From assembly GCF_000019165.1 (NCBI RefSeq), contig NC_010337.2, positions 1-64,000 on the forward strand: a stretch of DNA of 64,000 nt, given 5' to 3'. The stretch is from Heliomicrobium modesticaldum Ice1. Lineage in GTDB: Bacteria > Bacillota > Desulfitobacteriia > Heliobacteriales > Heliobacteriaceae. Shown here in pieces: positions 25,608-33,684 of this stretch (position 1 is the stretch's first letter; each line of letters begins with the position of its first letter). The translations under genes were made by a program, and so were the position numbers. Under the pieces are notes generated by a model. It saw only the letters and a list, made by a program, of their open reading frames with translations. It was not told the origin of the DNA and did no database searches.

Positions 25608-27293
25608 GTCGACTTGGCAGTACCCCAATGATTTTCCACAAAAAGTAATTCGTATTACAAGAATTTAATCCAATTTCCTTAGATAGCCATTTGAACACGT
25701 CGCCTTATCAAAGAAGGTGGTGCCGTCAAGAAACGAGATCCATAAAAGCGTATAGCAAAGCTAACCTTTGACACATTTTACATCCAAAGGTCTATCCCAT
25801 CGAATGAATTTGATTTTTTAGGAAATTCTTGCCGTTTACGAAAAAGCAAGATAGAGATCCTTAAACGTTGCGTACCAGGGACTATGCGCCCCGAGCCGGA
25901 GCTTCACTTGTCTGGCATGTCTCACCAATCGAGACGCAATGGTGATCACATTTTGAAGTACCGTGCGTATCCGGCGGCGCTGCGTATGGGCCTTTCTCTT
26001 TAGGGGAGAATCCGGATGGTGTAAGCTCATTTGACCAACGATGCGAAGCAGGTTATAGGCAAGCGCACCGAAATGAAAGACCAGATCATTGACCTTAAAT
26101 TTTCCACTAGGCAGTCGTTCCAAATCAAGGTCCGTTTTTAACTCGCTATGGAATTGCTCGCTGGTTCCGTGATCTCTTTGCAAATGGATCAATTCTTCCG
26201 GCGAGACGGGTAACGACGTCCAGTACGTGGCCACTTCTAACTCTGGAAGCAGCAATTGCTGCCCATTGGACAAGATGGTTCGTTCCACGACATGGAAAAC
26301 CACCCGTTCACGTTGTTCCATATTGCCGACCTTCCACATTACACTGCCCATATACTCCACTTTTCCTTCCCGAACAATTCGGGCCTGCCCATTTTTAAGG
26401 GCGATGTCCCTCCACATTTCGGGAGTTTCTTGGCGAAGGTTGCGTTTGATTATGTAGTCAACATTCTCTGCGCGGAGGACACGTATGTTATCGACGCTGT
26501 CAAAGCCGGAATCCATGCGTACCAGAAGCTTCTCAGCTCCGCACTGGCGTGCGTAATTGATGCTCTTTGTTAAGAACTGGGGCGTTCCTTTCTGGCTATG
26601 ATCTTTGCCCGGACGCAGCTCAACGTTTATGCAGTAGCCTTCCTGACCGAGGTAGGCCAGTATGGGCGCAAAGCCATCATGACCTTTGTAGGTGCGCGTC
26701 ACCCCCTCTTTTTTGGAACCGGAATTATCCAATGGCGTCACATCTACGTCTACCGTCAGATAGTCTGTAGCGCCGACCCGAACAGGTGTCAGGGGAGCTT
26801 TTGCTTTTTTGATGAGACGAGCAGATTCTTCCATAATGATGTCGTTCCATTTCAAATCCGTCTCAACAACCTTTTCAAATCGTTGTCGTAACGTGGGACT
26901 GGAGGGTACGATGTCGACGCCCATGGCGTATCGAAAAAAGTCATCTCCACGAGCCAGCTCAATCGCATCGAAGTCATTCTTTCCCTGACAGAGAAGGCCC
27001 AGGTAGCTCAGAGCAACAGTTCCGTGGCTTATATCTGGTGTCAAACAAGTGGGCACAGTGAACTTATCCAATCGCAATTTCAATGAAGTCTTTCTTAACA
27101 AGGCGCCCACGAGCGCCAATCCAGTTACCGGTGTAAGCTCCTCATTCGATTGCTCGATAATGAACTTCTTCATGGTCATGCATTCACCCCGTCGGTGAGT
27201 TTAAATCACTCCGATTAAACTCGTTTATCTCTATTATACGGGGAAATGCGCTGAATTTCGACTATTTACTTTTTATCCTGTCACTGATTCAGG
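25595..27293 (-). mobile_element. IS1380-like insertion sequence, copy B
   Basis: CCTGAATCCGTGA at the left (25595) and TCACTGATTCAGG at the right (27293), one mismatch from copy A. The right-terminal ~20 bp differ from copy A (TTACTTTTTATCC versus TTACTACTTAGCG). Flanking tetramers TTAT and AATA do not match. Both neighbouring genes are truncated at its edges. Confidence 0.9.
25836..27179 (-). CDS. IS1380-family transposase, copy B
   Basis: The 447-aa frame is intact and near-identical to copy A (DKFTVP instead of DKSTVP near residue 40). It carries the same RMDSGFDS motif and C-terminal QRDHGTSEQFHSELK. Confidence 0.93.
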   Translation of the reverse strand: MTMKKFIIEQSNEELTPVTGLALVGALLRKTSLKLRLDKFTVPTCLTPDISHGTVALSYLGLLCQGKNDFDAIELARGDDFFRYAMGVDIVPSSPTLRQRFEKVVETDLKWNDIIMEESARLIKKAKAPLTPVRVGATDYLTVDVDVTPLDNSGSKKEGVTRTYKGHDGFAPILAYLGQEGYCINVELRPGKDHSQKGTPQFLTKSINYARQCGAEKLLVRMDSGFDSVDNIRVLRAENVDYIIKRNLRQETPEMWRDIALKNGQARIVREGKVEYMGSVMWKVGNMEQRERVVFHVVERTILSNGQQLLLPELEVATYWTSLPVSPEELIHLQRDHGTSEQFHSELKTDLDLERLPSGKFKVNDLVFHFGALAYNLLRIVGQMSLHHPDSPLKRKAHTQRRRIRTVLQNVITIASRLVRHARQVKLRLGAHSPWYATFKDLYLAFS

Positions 27294-28052
27294 AATAGTG
27301 CCTTCCGATTCTTTTCCGTATGCATCTATCATGGGAAATGTGATTACAAAAATCACTTTTTCGATGCCATAAACAGGAGCACTTTTCCTGTCAGACACAT
27401 AGTTAAACCCTTTTTCGTCGAGTGATATTGCCTGCAATGTATTCGCAATATCATAAGCTATCCCTTTTCTAATCCACGATTTTGTAAAATTATCTGCAGC
27501 TCGCGCCTCTATTGACACAATTCCTGAAAAAGGATCGAATATAACGGCGGGCTTTTTTTCTGAATCAAACTTGCCATTTACTGCTTCTTTTACGTTGGAT
27601 AGGACTTTGGTTTTTAAATCCTCCAACATGGCCTCATAATCAGGTTTTGCTGGTGGTTCTGGCTGCTCCGGCGTGATTATAGGTGCATTGCTTTGTGCAG
27701 GAGCTTTGCTTTGACTAGGGATATCTTTAGCCGATTCATCCCCTGCGACTTTTGTCTCGGTTCCAGCGCCATTCTCGCTTTCTGCAATTTTAGGTTCAAG
27801 CGATACCGTAGCTGGGGTTGTTGGTTTTTGGTCTTCTTTTTTTACGCTGTTCGTATGAATTGCTGTTTTGGGTTCATATGTAATTCCTATAATGACGAAA
27901 GAAGCAATGCCTATGACGATTGCCGCAGTGAGTATTTTGCCGGTATGTCTGAATTTACTCTTTCCCAATACCCTTAATATGAGCATTATGGCGCACCATA
28001 ATACTGCGGCTATGGATACCAGCATAATTATGCCAAAAATCGTTGCTATCAA
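27273..28052 (-). CDS. Two-helix membrane protein with Pro/Thr-rich linker, C-terminus supplied by the IS
   Basis: TTG at 28052 is preceded by GGGAGGGATAAG. Two membrane helices (residues ~2-28 and ~40-60) are followed by a low-complexity linker (residues ~65-140, many Thr, Pro, Ala, Glu) and a ~120-residue domain (MLEDLKTKVLSNVKEAVNGKF to VIFVITFPMIDAYG). The last codons (PESVTG and the TAA) lie inside IS1380 copy B, so a few native residues may be lost. Family not recognised. It may be the left-most prophage-border or a chromosomal gene. Confidence 0.65.
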   Translation of the reverse strand: MIATIFGIIMLVSIAAVLWCAIMLILRVLGKSKFRHTGKILTAAIVIGIASFVIIGITYEPKTAIHTNSVKKEDQKPTTPATVSLEPKIAESENGAGTETKVAGDESAKDIPSQSKAPAQSNAPIITPEQPEPPAKPDYEAMLEDLKTKVLSNVKEAVNGKFDSEKKPAVIFDPFSGIVSIEARAADNFTKSWIRKGIAYDIANTLQAISLDEKGFNYVSDRKSAPVYGIEKVIFVITFPMIDAYGKESEGTIPESVTG

Positions 28053-28241
28053 TTCTTATCCCTCCCTTCCGTCTCTGTGTTTTACACCGATATTATCACA
28101 AAATTGGTTTTTTTCAATCAACCCGAGAGCGACCGGTAAAAGGTTCAAGGGGGAAATTGTCAACGTGCTTTTATGCTACTTGCACTGTGCTTGTATGATA
28201 CAAGTCTGGTGCTTTTATCATATTCTCTCCTTCAAGAGTGA

Positions 28242-28265
28242 AAGGCGGAGCCCAAACTCCGCCTT
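28242..28265 (-). terminator. Terminator of the leftward prophage operon
   Basis: AAGGCGGAG-CCCAAA-CTCCGCCTT hairpin directly after the 28264 stop; on the minus strand it is followed by TCACTCTT rather than a long T run. Confidence 0.55.
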
Positions 28266-28596
28266 AAAATCCGAATTCCTTCCGATACCATTCGTGGAGG
28301 TCGTCCGTCGTTTTTATTTTGGCCGCCAGGATTTCTCCTCCCCCGACCATCTTATAATGCTCCCGCCGGAACTCCTCAATCGTCAGCACATCAAACCGCC
28401 ATTCGCCCGGCATGTATCCTGTGGACGTGAAAATGAATCCATTCTCGTCTTCCGCTGTGACCTTGCCGGGTATTTCGTGGCCTCTGATGGTATCGTCAAA
28501 TCGGAGCGTCTCTCCGTGAACATGTACGTCGAGGGCCAGTCCGGCGCACGCGGTCTCGCCTGGGAGCGTATAAAAATAAACTGCACGTCTGTTTAT
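28264..28596 (-). CDS. Phage-type hypothetical protein with no canonical start (ATA)
   Basis: A 110-codon frame reads NRRAVYFYTLPGETACAGLA, then VHVHGETLRFDDTIRGHEI and ends LHEWYRKEFGF. Composition and strand fit the operon. Between the upstream in-frame stop (TGA near 28618) and the conserved-looking part there is no ATG, GTG or TTG. ATA at 28596 sits 9 nt after AGGAAGAAGG, exactly where a start codon is expected, so the gene either uses ATA or has lost its ATG by a point mutation. Function unknown. Confidence 0.6.
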   Translation of the reverse strand: MNRRAVYFYTLPGETACAGLALDVHVHGETLRFDDTIRGHEIPGKVTAEDENGFIFTSTGYMPGEWRFDVLTIEEFRREHYKMVGGGEILAAKIKTTDDLHEWYRKEFGF

Positions 28597-28780
28597 GGTC
28601 TGGCACCTTCTTCCTCTTCAAAATAAACGTGGGGTATCGTGAAAGCACCTTGATTCGCGGTGGCCTAATTGTGCTCTGTTTGTGTCCTTTGGGCGTCTCA
28701 TTCGCGGGAGCCTTTGGGTAGCCTTTTGGTGCCCTATTTGAAAGCCTGCTCGGTACTTAATTTATTATCCCACAGTTCTA

Positions 28781-29125
28781 TCAATCAGTAAATTGGTTAC
28801 TTGCCGCGCCGAAATCCACCACCTGGATGAAGCTGCTGCCCTTTGCCTGGTACCGGATGATAAGACCAGCATTGTGAAGCTCCTGCAGCATACCATCTAC
28901 CTGGCCGGCGGTCACATCATCGTATCCCAGGATTGCCTTTTTAATCGTTCTGGGTTTGTCCTGTAGCCGCCCTTCTTTATCAACCCTGCAGTAAAGCCCT
29001 AAAAATAACAGCCGGGCCAGCGGCGGAAGGTAGCCGAGGCTCTCTCTGTCGAAAAACTGGGGCTTCATGCTTCGTATCTGCTCCATCTCCTTGGTAAAGG
29101 TCGGGGAAATTCTTGCTGTGTTCAT
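28781..29125 (-). CDS. Prophage replication-type winged-helix protein, 114 aa
   Basis: ATG at 29125 follows GGAGGATGAGAAC. The sequence MKPQFFDRESLGYLPPLARLLFLGLYCRVDKEGRLQDKP is typical of the N-terminal domain of phage replisome-organiser and DnaD-like proteins, followed by helices (GQVDGMLQELHNAGLIIRY) of a winged helix. Usual homologues have a longer C-terminal tail. After the stop, another frame reads LIELWDNKLSTEQAFK before a stop, so the tail may have been lost by frameshift. Confidence 0.7.
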   Translation of the reverse strand: MNTARISPTFTKEMEQIRSMKPQFFDRESLGYLPPLARLLFLGLYCRVDKEGRLQDKPRTIKKAILGYDDVTAGQVDGMLQELHNAGLIIRYQAKGSSFIQVVDFGAASNQFTD

Positions 29126-29137
29126 GTTCTCATCCTC

Positions 29138-29446
29138 CTATCTTTGAAGCTGATTTGTGGTTGGGTCGTGTTTCTCTGTGATTTTGATGGTATCGGTCTC
29201 TCCAGCGAGCATTCTTGCCAGCTGGGCACCCACCCGGAGACCGTCGATATAGCCCTGGTCGTACATCGCAGTCTTGAAAATGTTGAGCTTGTCCTCTGCG
29301 GCGCTCTTTCCGATTTTCACGGTCAGCAGGTTCAGGATTTCCTCCTGCGCCAACTCCGTGTCCTCCTTGAAGTCCTCCGTGGATATGGCGTAGGTGTCGT
29401 TCTCTTCCTGCAGGAAGCAGGCTAACTGATAAATGGTCTTTTTCAT
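29138..29446 (-). CDS. Prophage hypothetical protein, 102 aa
   Basis: ATG at 29446 follows GAGGAGG. The protein is soluble and mostly helical (DTELAQEEILNLLTVKIGKSAAEDKLNIFKTAMYDQGYIDG-type pattern). It lies 12 nt upstream of the 29125 gene in the same direction. I do not recognise the family. Confidence 0.65.
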   Translation of the reverse strand: MKKTIYQLACFLQEENDTYAISTEDFKEDTELAQEEILNLLTVKIGKSAAEDKLNIFKTAMYDQGYIDGLRVGAQLARMLAGETDTIKITEKHDPTTNQLQR

Positions 29447-29467
29447 CCTTCATGCCTCCTCGTTTGA

Positions 29468-30442
29468 TTATTCACTCCGGAGCGGGCACCAGGGCGGCGA
29501 TGTTCTCGCATATCGTCCTGGGACGCGCTGGGGGGTCTTGCCATGCTCACATGTGTGGTTCATCATCATGGTGGCCTTCACGCTGTCGTAGTGGCGCTCT
29601 GTGGCCCTGTGGTGCTCGCAGTCGCTGCAGTGGGGGATTGGCTTGTCCTCTGGCCGGCTTAATGCCGCAGGAAGCTCTTGAATTAATTCCTCGCCCCAGA
29701 TTTCCTCCATCTCCTTGCTGTGCTTCATCATCACCGGGATTCCGGCGGCTCGTGCCGTCTGGACGATTGCCTCTATCCATTCCCGCTTCGGCTTCACCTT
29801 GCCTCTCCTGCTGCCGGTCTCGGCTCCGACGATAATCCAATCCATGAATGTGAGGTCTTCGATGTCTATCGCCTCCATGACCGGCTCTATGCTGATGAAT
29901 TGGTTATGCTGCTTCCGGGGGAGGTATACTATCCGGTCGAGGTCGGCGCTCCTGGTGACGGTCGTCCCGTACCAGAAGTTTCTGGAGCGGGGGAGTTGGC
30001 CGGCGGAGCTCATCTGTTCATACCTTTCCGGATATCTCGTCAAGAAGAGGTAATTGTGCCATGGTGCTGCCTCGCATGCCTCAAATACCTCAATAATCCA
30101 CTTTTCGGGTATCCATGGCGCCATCAGGTCGGACAGGCTGCAGGTGAGGATGTTTGCCGCTTTCTTTTTCTGCTTTGGTGAGGCCAGCCGGTACCTGTGA
30201 AGTGTCGGCACAAATCCGACCGGGCATGGTATCACTTTGCCGCTCTGATTTTTGAAGGGCTTCTCCAGGATGTAGAGGCCATTCTCGTCCCTCTGAAGTT
30301 GACCAGAACCTCGGTTTATTCTCACATCCCCGGAGAAGCGCTTTGCCTGTTTAGCGGCGTAGCAGTATTCGCACCCTGTCCGACACCCGGTGACCGGATT
30401 CCATGAGAAGTCGCAGTATTCTATCTCGCTCTTGTTCATCAT
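29468..30442 (-). CDS. Phage Gp37/Gp68-family (DUF5131) protein
   Basis: The 324-aa product starts SEIEYCDFSWNPVTGCRTGC then EYCYAAKQAKRFSGD. The GCxxGCxYCYA cysteine motif is characteristic of the phage Gp37/Gp68 (DUF5131) family, which has a radical-SAM-like Cx3-4CxxC arrangement. Later blocks LFLTRYPERYEQM, NFWYGTTVTRSADLDR and FISIEPVMEAIDIEDL, DWIIVGAETGSRRGKVKP are also typical. A C-terminal CSDCEHHRATERHYDS extension resembles a metal-binding tail. ATG overlaps the upstream stop (ATGA) behind AGGAGG. The reaction is not known; it is a common phage accessory gene. Confidence 0.88.
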   Translation of the reverse strand: MMNKSEIEYCDFSWNPVTGCRTGCEYCYAAKQAKRFSGDVRINRGSGQLQRDENGLYILEKPFKNQSGKVIPCPVGFVPTLHRYRLASPKQKKKAANILTCSLSDLMAPWIPEKWIIEVFEACEAAPWHNYLFLTRYPERYEQMSSAGQLPRSRNFWYGTTVTRSADLDRIVYLPRKQHNQFISIEPVMEAIDIEDLTFMDWIIVGAETGSRRGKVKPKREWIEAIVQTARAAGIPVMMKHSKEMEEIWGEELIQELPAALSRPEDKPIPHCSDCEHHRATERHYDSVKATMMMNHTCEHGKTPQRVPGRYARTSPPWCPLRSE

Positions 30443-30672
30443 CTTGGGGTTCCTCCTGTGGCCGCATGCCGCTGGCCCTGCTTTGCTATTGCGGCTCCCT
30501 CTTTGCGGAGCGTTTCCGCCTCCTCTGGTGTCCTGGCGGTGATTATAACTCCTATAACTCCTGCAGCCAGTTCTCTGCTTGCGTATGCCGGTGTTTCATC
30601 CTCATCTATCGTGATGAAATACCGGAGCTTGGGTTGCTTTGTTTTTGCTGGAAAATTAATTATTTCTGCCAT
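30439..30672 (-). CDS. Small prophage protein, 77 aa
   Basis: ATG at 30672 follows GGGAGGAT. The sequence MAEIINFPAKTKQPKLRYFITIDEDETP has the IINFP opening often seen in phage early proteins. It overlaps the next gene by 4 nt. Function unknown. Confidence 0.6.
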   Translation of the reverse strand: MAEIINFPAKTKQPKLRYFITIDEDETPAYASRELAAGVIGVIITARTPEEAETLRKEGAAIAKQGQRHAATGGTPR

Positions 30673-30758
30673 GCTTATCTATCCTCCCTGTTTTTCACTG
30701 CCGCCTTGGAGCCGGTCGATTTGTTTCCTGGCTGTCGGCGCGAGTGTATTTGTCCATC

Positions 30759-30914
30759 TCAATAAAAACTTCGGTATGTCTGCTCGGCCTCTTCCTCGGT
30801 GTGAAAGTCCATTTGCTCCAGCATCAATGCTTCGAGGAGCCGGATAGTCTTTTCGTCAAGGGCGGCTTTCTTCGCCGCCCTGATCATGTAGCCGATTGCT
30901 GCTCCGTTTGTCAT
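30759..30914 (-). CDS. Small prophage protein, 51 aa
   Basis: ATG at 30914 has ATAGGAGGCGCACT upstream, so it is preferred to the longer frame from 31004, which has no such site. The product (MTNGAAIGYMIRAAKKAALDEKT then helices to YRSFY) is a short helical acidic protein. Function unknown. Confidence 0.6.
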   Translation of the reverse strand: MTNGAAIGYMIRAAKKAALDEKTIRLLEALMLEQMDFHTEEEAEQTYRSFY

Positions 30915-30924
30915 AGTGCGCCTC

Positions 30925-31248
30925 CTATCTCTTATAAACCGTGTAGACCATCTCGTCCTTACTCCCCAGGCTCTGGACACGCCGGTCGTATTCCTCTCTA
31001 TCAAGCGGGATGATGTCCAGTCCGGCAGTTCTTATGCTGCCGTCCTCATTGTATGTCTTGGTTGCGTATATCACGCAGTCGGCGCCGGTTTCCTTTTGGA
31101 CTTCGATTGCCTTCCGGTTGAATTCCTTCTTCGCCTCCTCGAACTCTGTCATGGTCAGGTGGCGGCACATCGGCCTATCGGGGAACCGAACCCAAACCAT
31201 CCGGCCATGCGCAAGGTCTTCCTGGTGCCGTTCCTCAATGCTTTTCAT
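30925..31248 (-). CDS. Prophage hypothetical protein, ~107 aa
   Basis: ATG at 31248 follows GAGGAGGAGTGACC, so the upstream start at 31290 is not needed. It contains helices (EFEEAKKEFNRKAIEVQKE) and a small beta part (ADCVIYATKTYNEDGS). It is part of the closely packed leftward operon. Family not recognised. Confidence 0.6.
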   Translation of the reverse strand: MKSIEERHQEDLAHGRMVWVRFPDRPMCRHLTMTEFEEAKKEFNRKAIEVQKETGADCVIYATKTYNEDGSIRTAGLDIIPLDREEYDRRVQSLGSKDEMVYTVYKR

Positions 31249-31399
31249 GGTCACTCCTCCTCGTTCTTGATTTATCTGCTTGGTTATCAAAGAACAATTT
31301 ATATAAAAGAGGCGCCATCTTTCCCCCTCTGGCGGCGGGTTCCCGCGACCATCCCGGCATATGCCGGTAGGTTTCGGCCTGGCCCCTCCAGGCTCTCAT

Positions 31400-31642
31400 T
31401 CAGGCGGGGAGTTGTATATATTCTCCAGTGTCAAAGTCGAACTCAAAAACTCCTTCTAAGACTTCAATCGGGCCGCCATATGCATTACCGAGATTTCCTT
31501 CTACTATTTGAGCCTTGCAAGCTTCAATCGTGGCAAGTTTCAATCCGTCAGTTCTGATGCCTTCCTCTGCTGCTTCGGCTGCGGAGATTGTTCCGCCGTC
31601 ATAAGATTCCAGGGAGTAAACCTTTGTTGCGTCGATTGACAT
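31400..31642 (-). CDS. Prophage hypothetical protein, 80 aa
   Basis: ATG at 31642 follows GGAAAGGATGG. The product MSIDATKVYSLESYDGGTIS is small and acidic with GGPIEVLEGVFEFDFDTGEYI at the C-terminus. No family recognised. Region 31291-31399 has only a short hairpin-rich spacer. Confidence 0.55.
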   Translation of the reverse strand: MSIDATKVYSLESYDGGTISAAEAAEEGIRTDGLKLATIEACKAQIVEGNLGNAYGGPIEVLEGVFEFDFDTGEYIQLPA

Positions 31643-31737
31643 TTCGTATGACCATCCTTTCCTGTGTTTTGCCTGCTCCTGGTTGGTTATCCACCCGCGC
31701 CGCGTGGAGGCGGCAGGCTTTGCGGGCACCGGCGGTC

Positions 31738-32148
31738 TTAACTCGCCGCCGTCATGTAGTCGTAAAGCTTGGCCTTTAGTGTGGTAATCTCAAGCTTGGC
31801 CGCCTTCATGGCTTCCTTCAGGCTGTCTATCTCGTAAGCGTACCTTTTGGCTCTTTCGCAGGTTTCTTCCAGCGCCTTTGTGGTGCCCCGGTGAGCGCTC
31901 CGTACACCTTCCAACTCCGCCTTGACTGCGGCAAGTTCCTTCTTGGCTCTATTCTCGTTCTCGTCGGCCTTGATGGCCCGGTCGATGTATTCCTGTGTGG
32001 TGATGCCCCAGTCGTTCTCGATGTTCTGTTCTGCGAGCTCGAATGCACCGGTAAAGGCTGCGGCCAGGTAGCTGTTTTCGCCGAGTTCGTCGACCATCTG
32101 CTTGATTTTCTCCAAAGTCTTGCGTTCCTGTTCCTTCGTGGCTATCAT
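31738..32148 (-). CDS. Coiled-coil prophage protein, 136 aa
   Basis: Residues ~60-130 form a continuous heptad pattern (ENRAKKELAAVKAELEGVRSAHRGTTKALEE-like, then EIDSLKEAMKAAKLEITTLKAK). The N-terminal third is a short globular domain (GENSYLAAAFTGAFELAEQ). It overlaps the upstream gene by 4 nt (ATGA), so the pair is coupled. Function unknown. Confidence 0.65.
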   Translation of the reverse strand: MIATKEQERKTLEKIKQMVDELGENSYLAAAFTGAFELAEQNIENDWGITTQEYIDRAIKADENENRAKKELAAVKAELEGVRSAHRGTTKALEETCERAKRYAYEIDSLKEAMKAAKLEITTLKAKLYDYMTAAS

Positions 32149-32339
32149 TGCTGTGCCTCCTTCTTGGCTATCCAGTTTTCCTTCGCTTGCCTGCAGGCTT
32201 CCAGGGTGGGTTTAACGCAGGAGAACAATTCTCCATCTGTGTGCCGGTAGTCGTATTGAACTGCCGTCTTCCTGGTGATGTTGCTCTTGAAGGTTTCATA
32301 CTGCTCTTGGCCGTTGGCCAGGTTTCTTGGATTTAACAT
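32145..32339 (-). CDS. First gene of the leftward prophage operon, 64 aa
   Basis: ATG at 32339 follows AGGAGGAAGTATA. The short polar protein MLNPRNLANGQEQYETFKSN has no recognised family. It lies about 35 nt downstream of the operator-bearing promoter, so it is the promoter-proximal gene of a run that extends to 28264. Confidence 0.6.
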   Translation of the reverse strand: MLNPRNLANGQEQYETFKSNITRKTAVQYDYRHTDGELFSCVKPTLEACRQAKENWIAKKEAQQ

Positions 32340-32371
32340 TATACTTCCTCCTGTTCATTGTATATGCTCTT

Positions 32372-32406
32372 GTTTATAATATAAACATTAATGTTTATGC
32401 AGTCAA
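32372..32406 (-). promoter_or_regulatory. Promoter and overlapping palindromic operators for the leftward operon
   Basis: On the minus strand TTGACT (32401-32406), a 17-nt spacer and TATATT (32378-32383). The spacer and -10 are covered by two overlapping palindromes: ATAAACATTAATGTTTAT (32381-32398, perfect) and GTTTATA-A-TATAAAC (32372-32386). The shared half-site GTTTAT recurs at the -10 of the facing promoter. Confidence 0.8.
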
Positions 32407-32447
32407 TTCATTTTTTAACGTTTCTCAATAAAAGAGAAATATTATCG

Positions 32448-32476
32448 TTGATTTACTAAATGGTTTCGTTTATAAT
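32448..32476 (+). promoter_or_regulatory. Promoter of the HTH/zinc-ribbon/Fic operon
   Basis: TTGATT (32448-32453), 17-nt spacer, TATAAT (32471-32476), with a GTTTAT half-site overlapping the -10 box. AAGGAG precedes the ATG at 32501. Confidence 0.8.
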
Positions 32477-32500
32477 GAGAATATTGGAAGGAGTGGTGAT

Positions 32501-32716
32501 ATGTCAGTATCCGAACAGCTTAAAATACTGTGTGTCAAACTCGGGATAAGCGTTTCCGAACTCGGACGAATATCAGGGAAAAGCCCGCAAGCTTTCAGCC
32601 AGAAAATGAAACGGGAGAGTTTTACAGTCGACGAATTGAAGCAAATTGCGGAGGCCGCTGGTTGCCGATATGAGGGGGCCTTTATTACGCCTTCCGGCGA
32701 AAAGGTCACATACTGA
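32501..32716 (+). CDS. Small XRE-type helix-turn-helix regulator, 71 aa
   Basis: The five-helix pattern SVSEQLKILCVKLGISVSEL then GRISGKSPQAFSQKMKRESFTVDELKQIAEAAGC is a complete Cro/XRE HTH with little else. It lies between divergent promoters that carry GTTTAT repeats, so it is the obvious candidate for binding them and repressing both directions. The C-terminus (FITPSGEKVTY) is a short strand. It is followed within 15 nt by the zinc-ribbon gene. Confidence 0.85.
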   Translation: MSVSEQLKILCVKLGISVSELGRISGKSPQAFSQKMKRESFTVDELKQIAEAAGCRYEGAFITPSGEKVTY

Positions 32717-32730
32717 AGGGGGATTATCTT

Positions 32731-32928
32731 ATGAAGGTGGAGAAAAGTTCTTACACGTGCACAGCTTGCGGTAAAAATTTCGGCATATCTATTTCGAATG
32801 CCGGTTATCCGGGCGGAAAAGACCGCGAAAGCATAAACTGCCCTTGGTGCGGTACGGAAAATGGCACAATTATAACCAGCGGGATTATTACCTCGTGTCG
32901 AGAGGAAAAAGGCGGTGATAGCCGGTGA
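32731..32928 (+). CDS. Zinc-ribbon protein, 65 aa
   Basis: YTCTACGKNFGIS and NCPWCGTENG provide two CxxC knuckles separated by 28 residues, a single zinc ribbon. GAAGGGGGATTATCTT precedes the ATG. The stop overlaps the GTG start of the fic gene by 4 nt, so the two proteins are translationally coupled. It may partner or regulate Fic, but this is inference. Confidence 0.75.
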   Translation: MKVEKSSYTCTACGKNFGISISNAGYPGGKDRESINCPWCGTENGTIITSGIITSCREEKGGDSR

Positions 32929-33680
32929 CCATATATGAAAAAATCGACCGCTGCCACAAGGCTATCAGCGAGGTTCGCCCCTTCGAGGGGCATATGCTGA
33001 AGCAGTTGAAAGACTATTACCGCATCGGGCTCACATGGTCGAGTAATGCCATCGAGGGGAATACCCTCACCATCAGCGAGACAAAGGTGGTGCTTGAGGA
33101 CGGTCTAACCATCGGGGGCAGGCCGCTCCGGGATTTCTATGAGACGGTGGGCCACGGCCAAGCCTATGATTTCATGTTTACCCTGATTGGGGAGCGGCGC
33201 ATAACTGTGGAGGACATTAAAACCATGCATCGCCTGTTCTACAAAAGCATTGACGAGGCAAACGCTGGCACATGGAGGAAGGAAAGCGTTATCGTCTCCG
33301 GTACCGAGTATGTCTTCCCCCGGCCACAGGAAATTGATGGACAAATGCGGAAGCTGGAGAAATGGGTAAAGGCCGAGCGGAAAAATTACCATCCCGTAAC
33401 CTTTGCCGCGCTGCTGCACCTGAAGTTTGTGTCAATCCACCCGTTCATTGATGGCAACGGCAGAACAAGCCGTCTTATCATGAATTTGGCGCTGATACAA
33501 GACGGTTATCAGTTGGCAATTATTCCTCCTGTGCTCCGGCCAGAATATAACGACACCATCCGGCAGTATCAGAACAAGGGTAAGTCTGAGCCGTTCTGTG
33601 AATTCATTGCCGAGCGGGTGTATGAAACGCAGAAGGAAATCATGCGGCTGCTGCACATTCCGTTTCCCGAGCTGTCATAA
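32925..33680 (+). CDS. fic: Fic family protein (predicted AMP transferase) with N-terminal inhibitory helix
   Basis: The 251-aa product has the catalytic motif HPFIDGNGRTSR (HPFxxGNGR; His is the general base, the GNGR loop holds ATP). It also has the flap TEYVFPRPQEID that docks the substrate. Near residue 45, SSNAIEGNTLT matches the autoinhibitory (S/T)xxxE(G/N) motif, so this is a class II Fic whose inhibition is built in. Fic enzymes usually transfer AMP to Tyr, Ser or Thr of a target protein. Translation is coupled to the zinc-ribbon gene, GTG start at 32925. Target unknown. Confidence 0.92.
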   Translation: MTIYEKIDRCHKAISEVRPFEGHMLKQLKDYYRIGLTWSSNAIEGNTLTISETKVVLEDGLTIGGRPLRDFYETVGHGQAYDFMFTLIGERRITVEDIKTMHRLFYKSIDEANAGTWRKESVIVSGTEYVFPRPQEIDGQMRKLEKWVKAERKNYHPVTFAALLHLKFVSIHPFIDGNGRTSRLIMNLALIQDGYQLAIIPPVLRPEYNDTIRQYQNKGKSEPFCEFIAERVYETQKEIMRLLHIPFPELS

Positions 33681-33684
33681 AACG

